This document shows, piece after piece, positions 1 through 6,118 of a DNA stretch of 6,468 nt. This DNA is from Deltaproteobacteria bacterium (lineage in GTDB: Bacteria > Desulfobacterota > DSM-4660 > Desulfatiglandales > Desulfatiglandaceae), in contig JAGHDR010000152.1 of the NCBI GenBank assembly GCA_021159825.1, forward strand, positions 1 to 6,468. The letters run 5' to 3'. A model generated the notes under the pieces. That model saw only the letters and a list, made by a program, of their open reading frames with translations. It had not been told where the DNA came from and made no database searches. The first letter of the stretch is position 1; each line of letters begins with the position of its first letter. Position numbers and translations under genes: made by a program.

Positions 1-671
1 AAATATGCTGAATTATCTTTAAGATTAAGGGGGAAATTTTTACCTTCAGGTGTCGTTAAATATCTATCTCTGCAAGGCTGGCTGCATCTGCCGCGATTTC
101 CCGATTTTCCCCCCAGAACAGAACTCATATAACAAATGCCTGAAAAAGAGATACAGTAGGAACCATGGACAAATATTTCAGTCAAGATTCCGTCTTGATA
201 TCCAATCAAAGTTAACGCTTTTATCTCATTAATATTTAACTCTCTTGATAGATTCACCTGGGTAACATTTAGTTTACTTAAAAAATGTATTTGGCCTTCA
301 TTATGCGTTGTAATTTGAGTCGATGCATGTATTTTAAGATCTTTAAAATATTTTGATAATAGATAAAACAATCCTAAATCCTGAACAATTACGCCATCGA
401 TCCTTGTATTAATTAGTTTATTGAGTAAGTTTATAAGGGTCGGTATTTCAGATTCCACTATAATGATATTAAGGGTTAGAAAAACCTTGCAATTATTTCT
501 ATGAGCAAGATTTAAAATCCCATTTAAATCTTCAAGATCTATATTGGTTGCCCGGTCCCTGGCATTAAATTTATTCAGGCCGCAGTATATGGCATCCGCC
601 CCTGCTACGATTGCCGCTTTTATGGCATCAATATCCCCACCCGGCGCCAGTAATTCAAATTTTCTTTTCAT
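1..671 (-). CDS. U32-family protein, RlhA (YdcP)-like, 3' end beyond window
   Basis: About 223 codons read without a stop from ATG at 671 to the left edge, so the C-terminal part is missing. The N-terminus (ELLAPGGDIDAIKAAIVAGA, then DAIYCGL) is the typical U32 TIM-barrel start. HASTQ and NLSREL follow in the middle, then the family signature EIFVHGSYCISFSGICYMS and a GNRGRCSQPCR block. These supply four cysteines, the set that binds an iron-sulfur cluster in U32 RNA-hydroxylation enzymes. The order of motifs, including a later LKDN, is closest to E. coli RlhA (YdcP), needed for 5-hydroxycytidine in 23S rRNA. Many relatives are annotated only as collagenase-like peptidases, and peptidase activity is doubtful. 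No strong ribosome binding site precedes the ATG; the start is chosen from family similarity. It lies 16 nt downstream of the sigma-54 activator stop and could share its transcript. Base composition is about 35% GC, well below its neighbours. The exact substrate is inferred. Confidence 0.9.
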   Translation of the reverse strand, partial: MKRKFELLAPGGDIDAIKAAIVAGADAIYCGLNKFNARDRATNIDLEDLNGILNLAHRNNCKVFLTLNIIIVESEIPTLINLLNKLINTRIDGVIVQDLGLFYLLSKYFKDLKIHASTQITTHNEGQIHFLSKLNVTQVNLSRELNINEIKALTLIGYQDGILTEIFVHGSYCISFSGICYMSSVLGGKSGNRGRCSQPCRDRYLTTPEGKNFPLNLKDNSAY

Positions 672-687
672 CGTATGAATTGTAACT

Positions 688-1737
688 TCATTGGCCTTTG
701 TAGTTCTTCAACTTTTTACGGAGGGTCTTTCGGGTAATACCCAGTCTTCTGGCGGCCTCGCTCTTGTTGCCGGCGGTTGACGCCAGGGTCTTGAGGATGG
801 TTTCCTTTTCCATTCTTTCAAGGGAAACGCCCTCCTCCGGTAATTTCAGGGAAGGATCAACCGCATTTTTCGATTGAGAATTCCGGACCTCCAGGGGTAG
901 ATCATCGGGTTGAATATAGTCGGATCGACTCATGACCACGGCCCGCTCCACCGCATTCATCAATTCCCGTACATTCCCCGGCCAGCTGTATCGCAGCATT
1001 TGATCCATGGCGTGCGGAGAAAATCCTTTGACATCCTTGCGGTTTTTTCGAGAAAAACGTGCCATAAAATGACGTGCCGGCAAGGGGATATCTTCTTTTC
1101 TGTCGGCCATGGAGGGCACGGCCAGTGTCACCACATTCAGACGGTAATAGAGATCCTCACGGAAACGACCGGCTTCAATCTCCCGGAGAAGGTCCTTATT
1201 GGTTGCTGCGATCACCCTCACATCCACTTTAAGCAACTCTTTGCCGCCAACCCTGAAAACTCCATTTCCTGCAAGGCGCGCAAGAGTTTGACTTGCATGG
1301 ATAATGACATTTCACCCACCTCATCCAGAAAAAGACTTCCACCGTCCGCCTGGCGGAACTTCCCTTCTTTACGTCTGTGCGCCCCGGTAAACGCCCCTTT
1401 TTCATGGCCGAAAAGCTCCGACTCCAGAAGGGTTTCGGTAACGGCCGCGCAATTCATCTTTATAAAGGCTTCATCTTTTCTCGGGCTGTTGTAATGGACG
1501 GCGCCGGCAATCAATTCCTTGCCGGAGCCCGATTCCCCGGTCACCAGGACGGTGGCTTCGGAAGGAGCCACCTGGGCCACGGTTTCCAGAAGATTTACCA
1601 TGACCCGGCTGCGCCCAATGATGTTCCGGGTGTCAAACGGAAGTCCCAGGAAGGGCCCCTTTTTCTATTCCCATACGGTCCATCAGGAATGCCATATGGT
1701 TCTTAAGACGTGAACAGATGAATTGACTGATGACGGC
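688..1737 (-). pseudogene. Sigma-54 enhancer-binding activator, 5'-truncated with two frameshifts
   Basis: This is the AAA+ and Fis-type DNA-binding part of an NtrC-family transcription activator, which uses ATP to open promoters bound by sigma-54 RNA polymerase. In order: Walker A GESGSGKE (about 1517-1538), [13 protein letters not shown] with the sigma-54 contact loop (about 1380-1415), Walker B GGSLFLDE (about 1320-1340), sensor [18 protein letters not shown] with the arginine finger region, [10 protein letters not shown], and a C-terminal helix-turn-helix (NKSEAARRLGITRKTLRKK) ending at TGA 688-690. The gene is broken twice. Near 1254-1256 the frame shifts by one base between the codons for EMEF and RVGGKELLK. 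Near 1635-1638 it shifts again between [11 protein letters not shown] and [10 protein letters not shown]. Upstream of about 1737 the sensor domain is absent and the sequence becomes an alpha/beta hydrolase. Each shift would be cured by one added base, so sequencing error is possible, but the missing N-terminus is not explained that way. Confidence 0.88.
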
Positions 1738-2236
1738 GATTTTCTTCTCCCACCTGATTGTATTGCAGATCATTCATGCATGAACCATGCACCATTATGG
1801 CTATTTTTCCGTCGGACTGCTGAATCGTTTCTAAAAGCGATTGTTCGTTTAATGGTTTTCCATTACGGCGAAACTGCATGGGAATGGCAAGCGGATTGTT
1901 CCTGGCGACAAGATGATCGCTGAGAACACCATTCAAAGCGGAAAGAACGGCTTCACGACCGGGGGACGAGTCCTTTTCTCCAAGCTTCGAACTGAGTTGG
2001 TTGAGCATTACATCGATTCCGCCCCCCACCCCTTCGGTAACCGAACGGATATTCCGGTAAACCATTCCCGTGATACCCTTTGTCCGATCTTGATCCGGTG
2101 TGCCAAGTCTTCCTGAAAGATGGGTGATTGTGCGATGTAATGATTCTACGATATCCGTAATACCGGTAATGGCGTCAATGGTTAAACGCCCTGCGCCGCG
2201 GAGGTCTGATGAAAGGTTATTGGGATTTCGGGACAA
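1703..2236 (-). pseudogene. Alpha/beta hydrolase, N-terminal fragment
   Basis: A 177-codon frame starts at TTG (2236-2234), four bases after a perfect AGGAGG. Residues 1-160 look like the N-terminus of a family of roughly 400-residue alpha/beta hydrolases (putative lipase/esterase): an opening MSRNPNNLSSDLRGAGRLT, then EKDSSPGREAVLSALNGVL, NNPLAIPMQFR, and the oxyanion-hole strand IAIMVHGSCMNDLQ (147-158). After about residue 161 similarity stops, and the last 15 or so residues, ending in LFTS, are out-of-frame sequence of the sigma-54 activator. The nucleophile elbow (usually G-H-S-x-G) and the rest of the catalytic triad are absent, so no hydrolase activity is expected. It sits 86 bp after the ABC-F gene in the same direction and runs into the activator remnant. 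The family assignment rests on remembered motifs, not on a search. Confidence 0.75.
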
Positions 2237-2240
2237 GATT

Positions 2241-2246
2241 CCTCCT
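2241..2246 (-). promoter_or_regulatory. Ribosome binding site of the hydrolase fragment
   Basis: The minus strand reads AGGAGG, four bases before the TTG codon at 2236. This strong Shine-Dalgarno site decides the non-ATG start and shows that the hydrolase N-terminus is original and undamaged. Confidence 0.75.
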
Positions 2247-2322
2247 CATTAATAATCCTGTCATGTTTTAATGGTGTTTTCAAGGAATTTGAAGAGGGAA
2301 TTCCAAAGATAATCTCTGCCCC

Positions 2323-3951
2323 TTAACACTTGCTCGTGCAATTGTTCTCGCCGGACAGACTTGCTTCTTTCATCGCCAGGTACTCGTCAAAGTCCATCAT
2401 CACGTCGATGATGCCGTCAGGAGTGATTTCCACAACCCTGTTTGCCACGGTGGACACCACCTGATGGTCATGGGAGGCAAAGAGCACCACCTCCGGAAAC
2501 GCCATCAGCGCATTGTTCAAAGAGGTGATTGATTCAAGGTCGAGATGGTTGGTGGGTTCATCGAGAATGAGGGCGTTGGCGTTTAAGAGCATCATCTTAG
2601 AGAGCATGCAGCGCACCCGTTCGCCACCGGAGAGAACGGATGTCTTTTTCAATGCCTCTTCTCCGGAAAAAAGCATTTTTCCCAGGAACCCCCGGACAAA
2701 ACGCTCATCTTCCTTGGGAGGTGCGAACTGGTGGAGCCAGCCGATAAGATCAAGCTCTTCATTATTGAAATACGTATTGTTTTCTTTTGGGAAATAGGCG
2801 TTTTTGATGGTCACCCCCCAGCGGAAGCTGCCCTTGTCCGGCGCAAGCTCCCCGGACAGAATCTGAAACAGGGTGGTTTTTGCAAGGCTGTTGGTGCCAA
2901 CAAAGGCGATCTTGTCGCCCTTATTGACAGTGAGGGTTAGATCTTCAAACATGGGGACCCCATCGATTTCTTTGGAAAGACCGTTGATCTCCAGAATGAC
3001 GTCACCGCAGGGCCGTTCCGGTTTAAAGACGATGTAAGGATATTTTCGGGAGGATATGGGCATGTTCTCGATGGTGAGCTTCTCAAGCAGCTTCTTCCGT
3101 GAGGTGGCCTGTTTGGCTTTGGAGGCATTTGAACTGAAGCGTTGGATGAATTCCTTGAGCTGGTCCGCTTTGGCATTGGTCTTCTTGATTTCGGCCTTCT
3201 TCTGGCGAAAATGGAGCTGGCCGGCTTCATACCAGAAGTCATAGTTTCCCACATAGATCTGGATTTTGCCATAATCGATATCCGCCATGTGAGTGCAGAC
3301 CTGGTTCAGGAAATGGCGGTCATGGGAGACGATGATCACTGTGTTCTGGAAGCGGGAGAGAAAATTCTCCAACCAGGTGATGGTCTTTAGGTCGAGATGG
3401 TTGGTGGGTTCGTCCAAAAGCGGGATATCCGGGTTTCCGAACAGGGCCTGGGCCAGTAACACCCGAACCTTGTCGCTGCCGTCAAGCTCCTTCATCTTTT
3501 TCTGACGCATCTCTTCCGGGATGCCGAGGCCGTTTAACAGTACGGCGGCCTCTGCTTCCGCTTCATAGCCTTTCATTTCACCGAACTTGGTTTCCAGTTC
3601 TCCGGAACGGATGCCGTCTTCCTCGGTGAAATCAGCCTTGGAATAGATCGCCTCACGCTCGGCCATTATCTTGTAGAGTTTCTTATGGCCCATGATTACG
3701 GTATTGAAAACGGTGTGTTCGTCAAAGGCGAACTGGTCCTGGTCGAGCACCGCGATGCGCTGACCCGGCCCCTTAGTAATTTTGCCCCGATCAGGCTCAA
3801 GTTGATCTGCCAGGATCTTCAGAAAGGTGGATTTGCCGGCGCCGTTTGCCCCGATCAGGCCGTAGCAGTTGCCGGGAGTGAACTTGATATTGACGTCCTG
3901 GAAGATGATCCTCTTGCCATAGGCGAGAGCAACATTGGATGCGGTTATCAT
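2323..3951 (-). CDS. ybiT: ABC-F ATPase, YbiT-like
   Basis: This 542-residue cytosolic protein has two ABC ATPase domains in tandem and no membrane segments, as in ABC-F proteins, which bind the ribosomal E site and act on stalled or idle ribosomes. Domain 1 has Walker A GANGAGKS (34-41), signature LDGSDK (156-161), Walker B IPLLDE (176-181), TNHLD and the SHDRHF switch (209-214). A charged linker with RFSSNASKAKQATSR (271-285) follows, then domain 2 with Walker A GTNSLAKT (352-359), signature LSGGER (440-445), LILDEPTNHLD (461-471) and ASHD. The opening, the QDQFAFDE and VCTHMADIDYG segments, and the length match E. coli YbiT. Oddities are the LDGSDK signature in domain 1 and alanine for the last Walker A glycine in domain 2. 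The start ATG (3951) has GAGGA about eight bases upstream. It follows the lysine-rich small gene by 84 bp. The family is certain; the subfamily is likely. Confidence 0.93.
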   Translation of the reverse strand: MITASNVALAYGKRIIFQDVNIKFTPGNCYGLIGANGAGKSTFLKILADQLEPDRGKITKGPGQRIAVLDQDQFAFDEHTVFNTVIMGHKKLYKIMAEREAIYSKADFTEEDGIRSGELETKFGEMKGYEAEAEAAVLLNGLGIPEEMRQKKMKELDGSDKVRVLLAQALFGNPDIPLLDEPTNHLDLKTITWLENFLSRFQNTVIIVSHDRHFLNQVCTHMADIDYGKIQIYVGNYDFWYEAGQLHFRQKKAEIKKTNAKADQLKEFIQRFSSNASKAKQATSRKKLLEKLTIENMPISSRKYPYIVFKPERPCGDVILEINGLSKEIDGVPMFEDLTLTVNKGDKIAFVGTNSLAKTTLFQILSGELAPDKGSFRWGVTIKNAYFPKENNTYFNNEELDLIGWLHQFAPPKEDERFVRGFLGKMLFSGEEALKKTSVLSGGERVRCMLSKMMLLNANALILDEPTNHLDLESITSLNNALMAFPEVVLFASHDHQVVSTVANRVVEITPDGIIDVMMDFDEYLAMKEASLSGENNCTSKC

Positions 3952-4035
3952 GGTCGTGTCCTCAAAATAAAAGCCACAAGGAGACTCCCAGTGACATAGC
4001 GTATTTTCGGTTAGAAAAAGCAGGGCTTAAAGCTG

Positions 4036-4179
4036 TTAATCTTCCTGAAGAAGCTGGTTTCCCTTTTCCCCTTCAGCGTTATTCTGTTTCTCTAGCTTGC
4101 GCTGCTTTTTTTCCTCTTTCTTCTTTTTCTTTGCCATTTCTTTCTTGCGTTTTTCAAATGAGTAGTTTGGTTTGGCCAA
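4036..4179 (-). CDS. Small lysine-rich conserved protein (47 aa)
   Basis: The likely start is TTG at 4179-4177, because AAGGAG lies six bases before it. A longer in-frame opening from 4245 would run through the upstream terminator and is rejected. The product begins MAKPNYSFEKRKKEMAKKKK and is a highly charged, probably helical peptide rich in lysine and glutamate, ending in QLLQED. I recall similar unnamed MAKPNY-type small proteins in other proteobacteria, but no function is known to me. Strong positive charge suggests RNA or ribosome contact (inference). It lies between the cold-shock gene terminator and the ABC-F gene, all on the same strand. It could be transcribed by read-through or from its own promoter, which I cannot identify. 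Confidence 0.75.
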   Translation of the reverse strand: MAKPNYSFEKRKKEMAKKKKKEEKKQRKLEKQNNAEGEKGNQLLQED

Positions 4180-4185
4180 GGCTTT

Positions 4186-4191
4186 CTCCTT
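4186..4191 (-). promoter_or_regulatory. Ribosome binding site of the lysine-rich gene
   Basis: The minus strand reads AAGGAG, six bases before TTG at 4179. It fixes the start of the 47-residue protein at a non-ATG codon. Confidence 0.75.
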
Positions 4192-4204
4192 GTAAAAGAC
4201 ACTG

Positions 4205-4241
4205 CGGTAAAGAAAGGCCCCCGCAGAATGCGGGGGCCTTT
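4205..4241 (-). terminator. Intrinsic terminator of the cold-shock gene
   Basis: A perfect 12-bp inverted repeat (4213-4224 with 4230-4241, arms AAAGGCCCCCGC and GCGGGGGCCTTT) closes a five-base loop. On the minus strand it is followed by TTTCTTT. It lies about 20 bases past the cold-shock stop at 4262. There is no T-run on the other side, so it acts leftward. It separates the cold-shock gene from the lysine-rich and ABC-F genes downstream. Confidence 0.92.
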
Positions 4242-4261
4242 GCAATGATCGATATCAGTCC

Positions 4262-4462
4262 TTACTGTTGAACAACATTTTCAGCCGCAGGACCTTTGGG
4301 ACCGTCCACCACATCGAAGGTCACCCGTTCGCCTTCCTGCAGGGATTTGAAGCCCTCGGCCTGAATTGCGGAATGATGCACAAATACATCCTTGCCTTCA
4401 TCCTGTTCAATAAAACCAAAACCTTTTGAATCGTTAAACCACTTTACTGTTCCTTCAGCCAT
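4262..4462 (-). CDS. CspA-family cold-shock protein
   Basis: This 66-residue single cold-shock domain is a five-strand beta barrel that binds single-stranded RNA and DNA and acts as an RNA chaperone and antiterminator. RNP1 is KGFGFI (13-18) and RNP2 is DVFVHHSAI (25-33). The WFN at 8-10 and the C-terminal [10 protein letters not shown] are also typical, and the length is normal for the family. The start ATG at 4462 has AAGGAG nine bases upstream. It is monocistronic or nearly so, since a strong terminator lies just after it. A candidate promoter at 4570-4599 would give a leader of about 100 bases with two hairpins, which suggests control at the mRNA level. Whether it is cold-induced or constitutive cannot be told from sequence. 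Confidence 0.97.
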   Translation of the reverse strand: MAEGTVKWFNDSKGFGFIEQDEGKDVFVHHSAIQAEGFKSLQEGERVTFDVVDGPKGPAAENVVQQ

Positions 4463-4484
4463 CTTATTCTACTCCTTTGCGATG

Positions 4485-4501
4485 GGTTCCTCAGGGGAAC
4501 C
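4485..4501 (-). promoter_or_regulatory. Leader hairpin next to the cold-shock ribosome binding site
   Basis: GGTTCC (4485-4490) and GGAACC (4496-4501) form a perfect six-pair stem with a five-base loop. In the mRNA it ends only seven bases before the AAGGAG (4472-4477). Such structure can affect ribosome access. The role is inferred. Confidence 0.5.
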
Positions 4502-4516
4502 ACTTTGTTATTGAGC

Positions 4517-4538
4517 CGAGGTATCATTTGATATCTCG
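4517..4538 (-). promoter_or_regulatory. Second leader hairpin of the cold-shock gene
   Basis: CGAGGTATC and GATATCTCG pair over nine positions with one mismatch around a four-base ATTT/AAAT loop. It lies upstream of the first hairpin in the presumed leader. It has no T-run, so it is not a terminator. Confidence 0.45.
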
Positions 4539-4569
4539 ACCGGAAGTCCGGGGTGTTCAGACAAAACAG

Positions 4570-4599
4570 GTTATCGTTGCACAGGCTTGCTTATGCCAA
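4570..4599 (-). promoter_or_regulatory. Candidate sigma-70 promoter of the cold-shock gene
   Basis: On the minus strand, TTGGCA (4599-4594) is a five-of-six match to the -35 box. It is followed after 18 bases by GATAAC (4575-4570), a four-of-six match to the -10 box. The implied start near 4563 gives a leader of about 100 bases. This is the best pair I found by eye, and alternatives exist. Confidence 0.35.
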
Positions 4600-5121
4600 A
4601 AATAAAAATGGCGTGACAGCGGTTCCCGGCATAAAGTTTCATGCTGTTTCTCGGTTTACAATGTTTAGCAGAAACTTCGTCGGCAACGAACGATGTTTGA
4701 AAAACAACGAGGTTAACAAGGACAACCTGAAGGGAAATGCGCTTCCACTTAACTGATTATTGGTGAATATAATCCATTTTGCAGATTATGCAATGAAATA
4801 AAAAAATGGACCGCCAGACCCGGAGCGTTGCAGTCGGGAACTCGCACTGGCTTTCCGGATGGTTACACAGGGCATAGGGCGTTTCGGTCGGCCTCTTTTG
4901 CGGGGGTCGGACCGGAAGGGCCGACTTTCAGTTCTTTATTTTTACGGAAGAGAATTAAAGACAAATCCGGCTTTGGGAGGCATGGGTTTGAGTATCAACA
5001 AATGATGGCAGACCGGGCTATGAGGGGGACATCCAATAAATTATGGCTCATGATGGATTCCAAGTTGGTGGTTAAAAAACATGGCTGATATAATGCCATA
5101 ACTACTTGAATTCATGATTGA
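4600..5121. other. Gene-poor stretch between divergent genes
   Basis: No reading frame here looks like a protein, and no tRNA or known RNA was recognised. Three small items stand out. TCCATTTT (4773-4780) and AAAATGGA (4803-4810) form an eight-base inverted repeat. GTCGGCC (4887-4893) and GGCCGAC (4919-4925) form a seven-base inverted repeat with a 25-base spacer, followed on the plus strand by a T-rich tract. At 5024-5046 lies a GGGGACATCC-type motif followed by AATAAATTATGG. A perfect TATAAT at 4768-4773 lacks a good -35 box. The stretch could hold the promoter of the TPR gene or be a decayed remnant. Confidence 0.5.
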
Positions 5122-6087
5122 TTGCCTGGAAAGCATCAGAATGCCAACTTGAAACCCAATAAGAGCCTTCAACAATTAGTCGCAATAGCCCTTAATTTCA
5201 AAAGCTTTGCGCTCAGTATTCTTGCCAGGCGCGAAGAGGCAATCGCAACCTGCGACGAAATGATCGCGCGTTTTTCAGACGTGGAAGATGCGGTGCTTCG
5301 TGAGGCGGTGGCAGCGGCCATATTTATTAAAGGCACAACCCTTAACCAACTCAATCGTTATGAAGAAGCAATTGCCGCTTACGATAAGGTGATTTCGTGT
5401 TTTGGAGATGCGGAAGAGGGGGAATTCCGTGAAGCGGCGGCAAGGGCCATGCTTGACAAAGGGTACTGTTTTGGTCAACTCAATTGCTCCGAAGAGGCTG
5501 AAATAGCTTTTCGCCAAGCAATTGAACTAAAGCCTGACGACAGTACGGCTAACATCAAATTGATTGAATTGTTGCTAAAGATACCGGAAAGGCTTGATGA
5601 CGCGCTGCAAACAGCCGAAGAAATTATCGGCCGGAAACCGGAAGACCCTGCGTTGCTGAATGGTGTTGCGCGGGCTTTTTATAAACGTAGAGATTTATCC
5701 CTGCTGCAGAAGGCTGAAAATTGGTCTCGACAGGCGGTTTCCCTATCGCCCGAAAATGCAAATGCACATCATACATTAGCCTGTATACTGAGTGTCCTCG
5801 GCAAAGGAAGCGAAGCGCTGGAGTCGGCCGGGAAATATATTCAGGATGTCGCTCTCGTTGAAAGCGCAATCGAAGACGCAATAGAATTGTTTGTGGCATT
5901 GGCGGCATCAGGGCACGCTAAGGAAGCTCTAGGCATTCTCGTAAATTCTCTGGTCCAAAAGCATCTCGAACCGCTTGTGGTAGGGTTGAAGCTGCACATG
6001 GGAGAGGATGTGAAGACGGCCACTGAAATCCTGGAAGTTGCGAAAGACGTTGTTAAACGGATTGAAGAACGGTTGAAAAAACATTGA
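5122..6087 (+). CDS. TPR-repeat protein, start uncertain
   Basis: Up to 321 residues of soluble, helical repeat protein. Three N-terminal repeats have an exact 43-residue period: residues 16-58, 59-101 and 102 onward share a LREAVA-like helix, a KG turn, then R-x-EEAI-AAYD. More degenerate TPR helices follow to about residue 230, with KPEDPALLN and SPENANAHHTLA as helix-turn junctions. The C-terminal tail (EDAIELFVALAASG, LEPLVVGLKLHMGE, AKDVVKRIEERLKKH) is amphipathic. TPRs bind partner proteins; no catalytic domain or signal peptide is seen. A stop lies just before TTG 5122, no Shine-Dalgarno site is visible, and the first in-frame ATG (5260) falls inside a repeat. The 5' end may therefore be lost, or the start may be TTG at 5122 or 5149. 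It is the only rightward gene and faces pbpC tail to tail. No partner gene is evident. Confidence 0.75.
   Translation: MPGKHQNANLKPNKSLQQLVAIALNFKSFALSILARREEAIATCDEMIARFSDVEDAVLREAVAAAIFIKGTTLNQLNRYEEAIAAYDKVISCFGDAEEGEFREAAARAMLDKGYCFGQLNCSEEAEIAFRQAIELKPDDSTANIKLIELLLKIPERLDDALQTAEEIIGRKPEDPALLNGVARAFYKRRDLSLLQKAENWSRQAVSLSPENANAHHTLACILSVLGKGSEALESAGKYIQDVALVESAIEDAIELFVALAASGHAKEALGILVNSLVQKHLEPLVVGLKLHMGEDVKTATEILEVAKDVVKRIEERLKKH
5167..5532 (+). repeat. Tandem 129-bp coding repeats (43-residue TPR units)
   Basis: Three successive units begin near 5167, 5296 and 5425, the last incomplete. Protein positions align at exactly 43-residue offsets (R36/R79, E38/E81/E124, A40/A83/A126). The DNA of the units has diverged at many synonymous sites, so the duplications are old. 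Confidence 0.75.
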
Positions 6088-6118
6088 TAAGGGATGCAAC
6101 TATCAATTCCCTGAAAGC

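Noticed and set aside
910..1494. A 194-codon rightward reading frame
   Set aside because: It lies opposite the conserved AAA+ coding sequence of the sigma-54 activator and has no protein-like features of its own.
2284..2304. GGAATT/AATTCC inverted repeat between the ABC-F gene and the hydrolase fragment
   Set aside because: The stem is only six pairs with a nine-base loop, and no T-run follows on the minus strand, so it is not called a terminator.
4014..4034. Small AAGC/GCTT hairpin followed by T's after the lysine-rich gene
   Set aside because: A four-pair stem is too weak to call a terminator; similar strings arise by chance in such sequence.
4036..4245. A longer 69-residue version of the lysine-rich protein
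   Set aside because: Its extra 22 residues would be encoded across the cold-shock terminator hairpin and lack a ribosome binding site; the TTG at 4179 has a strong one.
4828..5088. An 86-codon rightward reading frame
   Set aside because: It has no recognisable motif, no ribosome binding site, and a composition unlike a real protein; it overlaps inverted repeats.
6090..6112. AGGGA/TCCCT inverted repeat between the converging TPR and pbpC genes
   Set aside because: Five pairs with a loop of about 13 bases and no T-run; not a convincing bidirectional terminator.
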